DNA of 59,222 nt. It comes from Planctomycetota bacterium (GTDB taxonomy: Bacteria > Planctomycetota > Phycisphaerae > Phycisphaerales > UBA1924). The position numbers were made by a program, and so were the translations under genes. This document shows positions 24,505-32,393 of the stretch, in pieces (position 1 is the first letter of the stretch; each line of letters begins with the position of its first letter). The stretch lies in the NCBI GenBank assembly GCA_003696675.1, contig RFGH01000192.1, positions 1 to 59,222 of the forward strand. Direction: 5' to 3'. The notes under the pieces were generated by a model, which worked only from the letters and a program-made list of their open reading frames with translations, did no database searches and had not been told where the DNA came from.

Positions 24505-26160
24505 ATGCCCACCAAACGCGTCTATCTCGAGACCTTCGGCTGCCAGATGAACGAGCTCGACTCTGAGCTGGTCACCGGGCAGCTCAAGGCCCTTGGCTAC
24601 TCGTTCACAACCGATAGCCACGAGGCGGACATCGTTCTCTATAACACCTGCTCGGTGCGTGAGCGGGCCGAGCAGAAGGTGTGGAGCCGGCTGGGGGCAC
24701 TCAGGAACGAGAAGCGCGAGCGTCCGGATCTTGTCGTGGGCGTTCTGGGCTGCATGGCCGAGCGCGACGGAACGGACTTGATGAAGCGGATGCCGGTGGT
24801 CGACCTGATGTGCGGCCCGGCCGAGCTGGACAAGCTGCCCGAACTGCTCGACAACGCGGTGCGGACCCGGGCGTCGCTGCTTTCTGATGACCCTGCCCTC
24901 GCTGCGCAGCGGTCGGCGAAGGTCGCCGCCCTGCAGGGCTCGGCGTCCCGCCGCTCGGCCACCCTCGCGGCGGCCGAGGACCGGCTGGAGATGCTCGACC
25001 TCTCCCGGGCTGTCTCCCCCACCAACGACGACGCGAAGCGGTCCGCCTATGTCCGCATCACCCGCGGGTGCAACAAGTTCTGCACCTACTGCGTCGTGCC
25101 GCACACACGCGGCGCCGAGATCCACCGCCCGCCCGAGCACATCATCGACGAGTGCAAGAAGCTCGCCGATGCGGGCGTCATCGAGATCACGCTGCTCGGC
25201 CAGACCGTCAACCACTATCGCTTCGAGCACGGGGCGGCCGTCATCGTCGACGGTGTGACGCAGCCCCAGAAGGGCCGGACCTACAAGGGCAGCCACCACC
25301 GCGACGCCTTCGCGGGCGAGCGGACCACGACCTTCGCCGACCTTCTGCGGCGCATTCACGACGAGGTGCCCGCGATCGAGCGTCTGCGCTTCGTCACCAG
25401 CTACCCCCGCGACTTCGGCGACGATGTGCTGGAGGTCATCCGCGACCATCCCCGCATCTGCCGATACCTGCATGTGCCGGCCCAGTCGGGTAGCAACCGC
25501 ATTCTCAAGATGATGAACCGCGGCTACACCATCGAGGAGTACGACGAGTTCATCGCCCGGGCCAGGGCCATCCTCGACCAGCCGGAAATCGGACGCCCCC
25601 TGATGCTGTCGGGTGACATCATCGTCGGCTTCCCGACCGAAACCGAGGAGGATTTCGAGCTGACCAAGCAGATGCTCGTCCGTTCGCGGTGCAAGAACCA
25701 GTTCATCTTCAAGTACTCGCCCCGACCGGGCACGATCGCCTACGACCGCATCCCCGACGATGTGCCCGACGAGGTGAAACGCCGCCGGAACAACGAGCTG
25801 CTGGCGTTGCAGACCGAGATCTCCGACTCGATCGGACGAGAGCAGGTCGGACGACGCTTCTCGGTGTTCGTCGAGGGGCTCAGCCGCAGCGAGATGAAGA
25901 AGCGCGGCTCGGATGTCAAGCCGGGCACCGGCATGATCAGCATCACGGTGGGCGGGCGCGACCCGTCGGCCGTGGCGACGCTGGACTTGCCCGAGACCGA
26001 CCAGCCCGTGCAGCTCTCCGGGCGGACCGACTCGGACCTGATTGTGTTCTTCGAAGCCCCCAGCGCCCGGGCGAAGACGATGCTGGGGTCGATCGTTGAG
26101 GTAGAGATCACCGGGGCGGACCGGCTTGCGTTGCGGGGCGAGCTCACCCACCGCGTGTAG
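24505..26160 (+). CDS. miaB: tRNA-2-methylthio-N6-dimethylallyladenosine synthase
   Basis: MiaB adds a methylthio group to adenosine 37 of tRNAs that read UNN codons. The 551-residue protein has the N-terminal UPF0004 domain with the second cluster's cysteines (ETFGCQMNELDS, YNTCSVRERAE, GVLGCMAER), the radical-SAM CNKFCTYC (Cys-x3-Cys-x2-Cys), PAQSGSNRILKMMNRGY and a C-terminal TRAM domain. It is about 90 residues longer than typical because of two insertions: an Ala/Ser-rich one near residues 125-165 and a charged one near 240-285. The start has no ribosome site, consistent with the -10 box eight bases upstream. Confidence 0.95.
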   Translation: MPTKRVYLETFGCQMNELDSELVTGQLKALGYSFTTDSHEADIVLYNTCSVRERAEQKVWSRLGALRNEKRERPDLVVGVLGCMAERDGTDLMKRMPVVDLMCGPAELDKLPELLDNAVRTRASLLSDDPALAAQRSAKVAALQGSASRRSATLAAAEDRLEMLDLSRAVSPTNDDAKRSAYVRITRGCNKFCTYCVVPHTRGAEIHRPPEHIIDECKKLADAGVIEITLLGQTVNHYRFEHGAAVIVDGVTQPQKGRTYKGSHHRDAFAGERTTTFADLLRRIHDEVPAIERLRFVTSYPRDFGDDVLEVIRDHPRICRYLHVPAQSGSNRILKMMNRGYTIEEYDEFIARARAILDQPEIGRPLMLSGDIIVGFPTETEEDFELTKQMLVRSRCKNQFIFKYSPRPGTIAYDRIPDDVPDEVKRRRNNELLALQTEISDSIGREQVGRRFSVFVEGLSRSEMKKRGSDVKPGTGMISITVGGRDPSAVATLDLPETDQPVQLSGRTDSDLIVFFEAPSARAKTMLGSIVEVEITGADRLALRGELTHRV

Positions 26161-29109
26161 TCACTCCTCAAACCGCTTCCGCGCCCGCCGCTTTGCGGCG
26201 AGCAACCCCGACTCCTCTGGCTCCGGCTTCGATTCCTGAGCCTCGGACACCTCCGGCTCCGACGCAACGGGCTTTACCGCCCGAGCCCGCGCCTCCGCCA
26301 CCTGCCGCTGGATCCGCTCGCGCTCGATCCGAAGGCGTTCGGCGTCCGCGTCGGTCTCCACGCGGGGCTGCTCGGAACGCGGGGCCCGGCGTAGATCCGA
26401 CAGCGTCGCCGACCGTGCCGCCGTCGCGGCCACTGTGCCCTCGCGGGCCGAGTCCACCCACCGATCCCACGCCAATCGGCGCATCGCCACGTCGATCAGG
26501 AACAGCACCAGCGTCGCAACCAGCAGCGCGGGCCACAGGGCCGTCCGGATGATCCGCGGCGGGCCGTCCCGGTCAAACAGACCCGCCGGCTCGGCCCAAT
26601 CCAGCACCCGCCCGCCCGTTCGTCGGGCCAGATCGGCCAGGCCCTGCTCGTCGCTGGTCAGCGCCAGGTCCTCGGCCCCCACGCGGACCTGCACGCCCGC
26701 GATGCTGGGGGGCAGCGGCGTGCCGGCGAGGCTGGCTCGGGTGGCCGCGACGATCACGCCCTCGGGCAGCCCGGCCGCGGTGCCCTCGTACCGCCCCGGC
26801 CCGGTCTGGCGGAGTGCGACCTCCCGAGATGAGCCGTCCGGCGCGTACAGCGTCACACTGACGCCCAGCCCGTCGATCGGCGCGCCCTCGTCGGTCTGGG
26901 CCTCGTGGGTCAGCTCGGCCCGGTCGCCAGCCGCGACCATGCGCAGCTCGCCCGGTGTGTCCTCGATCGCGCGGGCGGCCCACGCGGTCATGTTGGTCCA
27001 GAAGCGGGCGAAGCCGGGACCGACGATCCACGGCGCGGCCCAGTCGTGCGCGTCGGTCGTCACCACGCCGATCCGGCCCAGTTCGACCGGCCAGTAGGCG
27101 ATCACCGGCTCGTCGTCGGGCGTGACCACCGGCGTCGCAGCCCGGTCACGCTTGGTGGTCAGCACGATGCCGCCCAGATCGGGGATCTTGGGCACGCCCG
27201 CCAGCACCGGGGCGTCCGGGTCGAGGGCGATCGGCTCGAACGGCGTGTCCCGCACCGCTGGCTCGCGCAGCACGCGGATCGCCTTGATGAACACCTGCGG
27301 CAGCACATTCGGGTTCGTCACGCGGTAGAACACGCCATTGCCCTGCTCGGCCACCGTCCGCAGCGTCGCGTCGTCGGCCTCGTCGCCCACGGCGATGGTC
27401 GAGACCTTCGCCCCGGTGGCCGCGAGCTGCGCCGCCAGCGCGGGCAGACGCTCGGTCTCCTGGCTCTCGCCGTCGGACAGCACGATCACATGCTTGGACT
27501 TGGTCTGGACGGTCTCCAACTGTCGCCGTGCGGTGTCGAGCGCCACGGCCAGGTTGGTCCCGCCGTCGCTCGAGATCGCCAGCACCGATTCGCGCGTTGC
27601 CTCGGGGTCTTCGTTCGGGCCGATGGGCACCACGACTGACGCGTTGTTGGCGAAGGCGATCACGCCGACGAGATCGGTAGGATCGAGCGTGTCGATCGCG
27701 CCAGCCGCAGCGGCGTTGGCGACATCCTGCTGGGAGCGCGACGAGCCGAGCACCTTGCGCCGCATGGAGCCCGAACGGTCAAGCACGAAGACCACGGCGG
27801 CCTCGGGCATCACCACCCGGTCGGGGATCTCCAACTCGACGGGCAGAGCGTCCTCGATGGCCGAACCGCGCCAGCCGCCCGCGGTCAGGGCCGACCGCCC
27901 GCCGATGAACACCACGCCACCGCCGAAGGAGCGGGCGTATGCGTTCAGCCGCTCGTCCGCGCCGGGGGGCAGCACATCGATCGCGACATCGTCCAAAATC
28001 ACCAAGTCGTGGGCCTCGAGGGCCAGCAGGTCCGGCGGGAACGCGGCCGGGGGGATGATCTCGACATCCCGGCCCGCAGCCCGCAGCGTGCGGACCAGCG
28101 CCCCCTGCTCGCCCGTGCCCGCGCCGTCGACCAGCAGGATCGACCCGGGCGAGCGGGTGATCGTGAACGCGTTGGCCCGGTTGTTGGAGGCGGAGGTATC
28201 ACCGAACATGACCGGCGCACCGCCCGGCTCCCGCAGCAGGTCGGGCTCGAGCACAACCTGGTAGCGATGCACCCGCCCGTCCGGCAGCGTGAACCGCACC
28301 GGCACCACATGCCGCCCGGCAGGAAGTTCGACACGCACACCATCGCCCGGCTCGTCCGGCGTCAGATCCACCGGGCGTCCGTCGCGCAGCACCGTCAGCG
28401 TGGCGCGGATGTCACCGGTCGAGCGAACCACCACCCGCCCGTCCACGATCGCCCCCAGCGCGGCCCGTGGTGGAAGGTCGAACGACTCGACCACCGTCTC
28501 GCGCTCGACCCGGTATGTGATCGGCGCGACATCGATCGGCGTGCCGGGGGGAATCTCCGACAGCGATCCCGTGGTAGAGCGGCCGTCGGTCACCAGAACC
28601 ACCCGCCCCTTGGTGTCCGCTGGCAGCAGCGCCCGTGCCAGACGCACGGCCCCGGCGATGTCCGAGCCGTCGGTCTCGGGGATCGACACCGTCCGCTCCA
28701 GCGGGTTGTCCATGCCCGGGGTGGCGATCGCGACCGCCCGCCCGTCGAAGACAACCAGCCCGAACGGGTCATCGTCGCCCCTTCCCCGTGCGGCCCGACG
28801 GAGCAGATCGATGGCCGCATCCTGCGCTGAGATCGCCAGACCATTGGCGTCGACCCCGAAGTCCGCGTATGACCGCACCGAGCCAGACAGGTCGACCACC
28901 CCCACCACCGCGACCCGGTCGGCAGGCTGCCTGTTGTGCAGACCGGCCAGAGCCAACGCCGCGACCACCATCAGCAGCAGCCTTGACAGCACCGCCGACA
29001 CCCGCCGAATCGGGGGGATGGCCCGCATCCAGCGCCAACCGACCACCGCGCAAAGCACCCCCAGCGCGATCAGCCAAAGCCAGCGGGCATCGTCGATCGA
29101 GAGATTCAC
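26161..29109 (-). CDS. Large membrane protein with two VWA domains and a GATase-like segment
   Basis: The 982-residue protein has two N-terminal membrane helices (about 10-28 and 40-57), a VWA domain with MIDAS DLSGS (Asp73, Ser75, Ser77), a beta-sandwich-like middle, a glutamine-amidotransferase-like segment (LVILDDVAI, GGGVVFIGG, about 368-415), a second VWA with DRSGS (444-448) and later TNLAV and SDGES, then a third membrane helix near 870-890 and a charged coiled-coil tail. It resembles the large VWA/GATase-like proteins of planctomycete MoxR-Bat type loci. Its ATG overlaps the upstream gene's TGA (ATGA), so the two proteins should work together. Role unknown; metal-dependent adhesion or envelope surveillance is inferred. 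Confidence 0.8.
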   Translation of the reverse strand: MNLSIDDARWLWLIALGVLCAVVGWRWMRAIPPIRRVSAVLSRLLLMVVAALALAGLHNRQPADRVAVVGVVDLSGSVRSYADFGVDANGLAISAQDAAIDLLRRAARGRGDDDPFGLVVFDGRAVAIATPGMDNPLERTVSIPETDGSDIAGAVRLARALLPADTKGRVVLVTDGRSTTGSLSEIPPGTPIDVAPITYRVERETVVESFDLPPRAALGAIVDGRVVVRSTGDIRATLTVLRDGRPVDLTPDEPGDGVRVELPAGRHVVPVRFTLPDGRVHRYQVVLEPDLLREPGGAPVMFGDTSASNNRANAFTITRSPGSILLVDGAGTGEQGALVRTLRAAGRDVEIIPPAAFPPDLLALEAHDLVILDDVAIDVLPPGADERLNAYARSFGGGVVFIGGRSALTAGGWRGSAIEDALPVELEIPDRVVMPEAAVVFVLDRSGSMRRKVLGSSRSQQDVANAAAAGAIDTLDPTDLVGVIAFANNASVVVPIGPNEDPEATRESVLAISSDGGTNLAVALDTARRQLETVQTKSKHVIVLSDGESQETERLPALAAQLAATGAKVSTIAVGDEADDATLRTVAEQGNGVFYRVTNPNVLPQVFIKAIRVLREPAVRDTPFEPIALDPDAPVLAGVPKIPDLGGIVLTTKRDRAATPVVTPDDEPVIAYWPVELGRIGVVTTDAHDWAAPWIVGPGFARFWTNMTAWAARAIEDTPGELRMVAAGDRAELTHEAQTDEGAPIDGLGVSVTLYAPDGSSREVALRQTGPGRYEGTAAGLPEGVIVAATRASLAGTPLPPSIAGVQVRVGAEDLALTSDEQGLADLARRTGGRVLDWAEPAGLFDRDGPPRIIRTALWPALLVATLVLFLIDVAMRRLAWDRWVDSAREGTVAATAARSATLSDLRRAPRSEQPRVETDADAERLRIERERIQRQVAEARARAVKPVASEPEVSEAQESKPEPEESGLLAAKRRARKRFEE

Positions 29110-31277
29110 GGCTGAGCGTCCTGCCCCTGCGGCGCGGGGCCCGGCGCGACCTCTTCGGCCCGACGCTCGACCCGGTCGAACACGCGTCGGACCAGGTCTC
29201 GGTAGCGGCGCGGCACCTGCTGGTTGTCCACCGCGTCCCGCGCCTTGCGGACCGCCCGGCGCATCTCACCCGCGGCCGCCGCCCGCTCGGACGGGGGCAG
29301 GTCTTCGCGGTTTGGATCGAACCACTCACCGACCACCCGCCCAGAATCGGGGTCCTGCGGGGTCTGCCCGGACACATCGACCGGCTCGTACCTCGACGGG
29401 TCATCCGTCAGCGGGTTGTCCTGCGCCAGCGGGGCGTCCTCACGCCCTGCGCCGCCGTCGCCCGGCGGCAGCGAGGGATCGTCCATCAGCCCGCGGGCGC
29501 GCTCGCGCAGCGACTCGGCCACCTGACGGTTCCGCTGGCGAGCGTCCTGCTGCTCGCAGAGCCGTTCGATCGCTTGTTCGATGGAACCGGGCGGGGCGTT
29601 GGGATCGGGCTGCGGTGTTTCCTGCGGTTGGCCTCCGGGATCGGGCGTGGGAACCTGCTCCGGCTGCTGGCCGGGCTGTTGGCCCGGCTGCTGCTCGGGT
29701 TGGTCGCCGGGGTGGCCTACAGGCTGTTCACCGGTCCGGGGCTGACCCTGCTGGGCCGGTTGCTGCGTGGGCTGTTGGGCCGGCTGTTCGCTGGGCTGTT
29801 GTTGAGCGTCCTGCTCATTGCCCTGCTGTGGCTGGCCTTGCTCGGGCTGCCCCTGCTGCGATTCGTTCTGTTGCGACAATTGCGGCTGGCCCTGCTGATT
29901 GGTGTTCTGGGGTGGTTGTGGCTCAGGTTGCCGCTGATTGGGATCGCCTGACGCGGGTTCGCCGGTTTGCTCACCGGATATCTCGCCGGGCTGACTGCCT
30001 TGCGGCTGCTCGTTGGGCTGCTGGGTCTGATCCCGATTGGCGTCCTGTTGCGACGGGTCCAGCGACTCAGGGGCCTGAGATGGTTTGCGTAGCGACTCGG
30101 CTTGGCGGCGGAGCGCCTCTGGGAGGCTCTCCGGATTCTGGCGCTGTCGGGATTGCGGCTCCTGCGGCGGCGGGGCGACCTCCGGGGTTTGATGGGGCGG
30201 CGATGTCTCCGGCTGATCGGCGGGATCGAGTGTTGGCGGCGGGGTCTCGGGCAGGTCGCTGGCCCGTTCGGCTTGTTCAGGTGGCGTGGGCTCGGGGTCT
30301 TCCAATCGGGATGCCAAATCTTCGAGCGCATCCGCCAATGCCCGCAGCTCGTCTTCCGACAGCGACTCGCTTGCCCGGTCGATTGCTCGTGCGGCCTGCT
30401 CCGCGGCGTCCATGTCGTTCCGAGCGAGCGCGTCCGCCAGCCGCCGGGCGAGGGGTGATTGATCCGACGCCTCGTCGGTTCGGTAGGCTTCGGCCCGATC
30501 GCGGATGGCCTGCTCCTCGCGGGCGGCCAGTTCTGCTTGGCGTTCGAGTTCGTCCGCGGCCTGTTCCATCGCCGCCGCCGCACGGATTGCCGCATCCTCG
30601 GCGGCATCGCCGCGACGCAGTTCCTCTTCGAGCGCCTCGATCTCGGCCACCGTCTGGGCCCACTTCTCGGGGTCGGGCAGAGACTCGGGCTCAACCGCAC
30701 GGGCCGCTTCGAGGCCGGGTGCGGTCTGATCGAGGGCGCGGGCGATCATCGGCGACGGGTCGGGCCGATTCGGCGTGCGGTCGATCGGATCGAGCAACAG
30801 CCCGAACGCGACGCACGCCCCAATGCCGGGGACCGACCACCACCAGCCGCGATGGTCCGGAGGTGCGATGCCGCGTCTGGGATCGACCGACATGGCCACA
30901 CGCTCGCCCCGCCGTCGAGCGAGGGCCACGAGCGAGGGCTCCCCGTCACCGTCCCGGATCTCGATCGCGGTCCGCAACGCGCCCTCGGTGCTGTTGGCCC
31001 GGTCGATCTCCCCGGCCGCATGATTCAGCGACCAACGCCGAGCCCACGCGAGCCCTCCAGAGATGGCGATCGACGCGGCCCCGGCCCCGAGCGGGACCAC
31101 CCACCACCACGGCGCATCGGTCAGCAGGCTTGCGATGCTAACGCCCACCGCGGCCGTGCCCATCGCCCCGGCGAGCGCGTATCCGCTCGCGGTGATGAAT
31201 CGACGCCGGGCATCCGCAGCCGCGGCGGCCCTAGCCATGCGGACGACCGTCGGGATGGAGGCGTGATCGGGACTCAT
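29106..31277 (-). CDS. Membrane-anchored Gln/Pro-rich coiled-coil protein
   Basis: The 723-residue protein has two adjacent membrane helices (about 30-52 and 57-79), a third at about 146-163, an Ala/Glu-rich helical region (170-310), then about 250 residues of low-complexity Gln/Pro/Gly/Glu (QPGQQPGQQP-type repeats), and a helical C-terminus (RAAAAGEMRRAVRKARDAVD; RDLVRRVFDRVE). The order membrane helices, helix, Gln-rich linker, helix recalls DUF4175-type proteins, but the assignment is tentative. The ATG at 31277 has GAGGA upstream; the open frame continues into the divergent trpD region without support. It is the first gene of a two-gene operon with the VWA protein. Confidence 0.7.
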   Translation of the reverse strand: MSPDHASIPTVVRMARAAAAADARRRFITASGYALAGAMGTAAVGVSIASLLTDAPWWWVVPLGAGAASIAISGGLAWARRWSLNHAAGEIDRANSTEGALRTAIEIRDGDGEPSLVALARRRGERVAMSVDPRRGIAPPDHRGWWWSVPGIGACVAFGLLLDPIDRTPNRPDPSPMIARALDQTAPGLEAARAVEPESLPDPEKWAQTVAEIEALEEELRRGDAAEDAAIRAAAAMEQAADELERQAELAAREEQAIRDRAEAYRTDEASDQSPLARRLADALARNDMDAAEQAARAIDRASESLSEDELRALADALEDLASRLEDPEPTPPEQAERASDLPETPPPTLDPADQPETSPPHQTPEVAPPPQEPQSRQRQNPESLPEALRRQAESLRKPSQAPESLDPSQQDANRDQTQQPNEQPQGSQPGEISGEQTGEPASGDPNQRQPEPQPPQNTNQQGQPQLSQQNESQQGQPEQGQPQQGNEQDAQQQPSEQPAQQPTQQPAQQGQPRTGEQPVGHPGDQPEQQPGQQPGQQPEQVPTPDPGGQPQETPQPDPNAPPGSIEQAIERLCEQQDARQRNRQVAESLRERARGLMDDPSLPPGDGGAGREDAPLAQDNPLTDDPSRYEPVDVSGQTPQDPDSGRVVGEWFDPNREDLPPSERAAAAGEMRRAVRKARDAVDNQQVPRRYRDLVRRVFDRVERRAEEVAPGPAPQGQDAQP

Positions 31278-31325
31278 AGCGGCTTCTTCCTCGATCGTAC
31301 AGCCCACCCGGTCAGGAGGTTCGGC

Positions 31326-31331
31326 TACCCT
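31326..31331 (+). promoter_or_regulatory. -10 box (TACCCT) six bases before the second trpD ATG
   Basis: TACCCT, six bases, then ATG 31338. An AGGAGGT at 31314-31320 lies too far from 31338 (17 bases) and could only serve a GTG at 31332. The starts of trpD and the Gln/Pro-rich gene are divergent and only 60 bases apart. Confidence 0.4.
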
Positions 31332-31337
31332 GTGATG

Positions 31338-32393
31338 ATGCCCGAGGAGATCGACATTCAGGCAGTGCTGGCGGCCCTGAGCAGGGGTGAAACGCTGGAT
31401 GAACCCGCCAGCAAGCGGGTGTTCGACGCCCTGCTCGAGGGGCGGCTGGACCCGCCCCAGATCGGCGCGTTGCTCGGAATGATCCAGACCCGGGGCGTGA
31501 CGGCCGACGAACTCACCGGGGCGGCCAGGGTCATGCGGGCCAAGGTCGGACGCGTGCCGTACACGGCTCCGCGGGGAACCGTGGTCATCGACACCTGCGG
31601 CACCGGGGGCGCACCAAAGACTTTCAATGTGTCGACCGCCGCGGCCCTTGTCGTCGCCGGCGTGCGGCCGCCTCCGGGGTTGGGCGTGGACCGTGTGGTG
31701 GTGGCCAAGCACGGCAACCGCTCTCGGACCGGGCGTGGATCGGCCGAGGTCCTGGCCCGACTGGGCGTGAACATCGATGCGTCGCCCGAAGCACAGGCTC
31801 GTTGTCTTGAAGAGGCCGGGGTCTGCTTCTGTTTCGCCATCCATCACCATCCCGCGATGCGTCACGCCGCCCCGGTCCGGCGTGCGCTCGGCTTCCCCAC
31901 GGTTTTCAACCTGCTCGGCCCGCTGACCAATCCCTGCGGCGCGGATCGTCAGCTCATCGGTGTGTACGCATCCTCGTTTGTTCCGCTGATGACCGAGACG
32001 CTGCGTCGGCTCGGCGCCGCACATGCCATCGTGGCGCACTCCGAAGATGGGCTTGACGAACTGACCGTCACGGCCCCCACGACGCTGGGGGTTGTACGCT
32101 CCGGGTCGGTCACAACCGAACGAATCGAGCCCGGATCTCTCGGGCTGCGCACGGCATCGATCGAGGCGATCCGGGCGAGGGATGATGAGCACGCCGCAGG
32201 CATGATCCGTTCCATCCTGGCGGGCGAGGAAGGTCCGGCGGGCGACATGGTTCTGCTGACGGCGGCCGCAGCGTTGGTGGTTGCCGGTGCCGCAGAGTCA
32301 ATCTCGGAAGGCATCGGGCTCAGCCGGGACGCCGTGGAGTCCGGTCGGGCGGCATTGGCTTTGGAGACCCTGGCCCGCGTTTCCCACGCTTAG
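31338..32393 (+). CDS. trpD: Anthranilate phosphoribosyltransferase
   Basis: The enzyme joins anthranilate and PRPP in tryptophan synthesis. The 351-residue protein has GALLGMIQTRG-type helix, the PRPP site DTCGTGGAPKTFNVSTAAALV, KHGNRSRTGRGSAEVLARLG, FAIHHHPAMRHAAPVRRALGFPTVFNLLGPLTNP and SEDGLDELT. The usual KHGNRAASS reads KHGNRSRTGRG here, a variation in a conserved loop. ATG 31338 is chosen; 31335 (ATG) and 31332 (GTG) are alternatives. No other trp gene is near. Its last 74 bases overlap the end of the convergent Ser/Thr kinase gene. Confidence 0.95.
   Translation: MPEEIDIQAVLAALSRGETLDEPASKRVFDALLEGRLDPPQIGALLGMIQTRGVTADELTGAARVMRAKVGRVPYTAPRGTVVIDTCGTGGAPKTFNVSTAAALVVAGVRPPPGLGVDRVVVAKHGNRSRTGRGSAEVLARLGVNIDASPEAQARCLEEAGVCFCFAIHHHPAMRHAAPVRRALGFPTVFNLLGPLTNPCGADRQLIGVYASSFVPLMTETLRRLGAAHAIVAHSEDGLDELTVTAPTTLGVVRSGSVTTERIEPGSLGLRTASIEAIRARDDEHAAGMIRSILAGEEGPAGDMVLLTAAAALVVAGAAESISEGIGLSRDAVESGRAALALETLARVSHA

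Noticed and set aside
28289..31141. A 950-residue plus-strand frame antisense to the VWA and Gln/Pro-rich genes
   Set aside because: Composition (Arg/Pro/Ser/Ala) is typical of a shadow, and the opposite strand has matched domains and a coupled start.
31314..31320. AGGAGGT as the trpD ribosome site
   Set aside because: It is 11 bases from a GTG and 14-17 from the ATGs, too far for the usual 5-9. A TACCCT box six bases before the second ATG fits better, though the GTG start remains possible.
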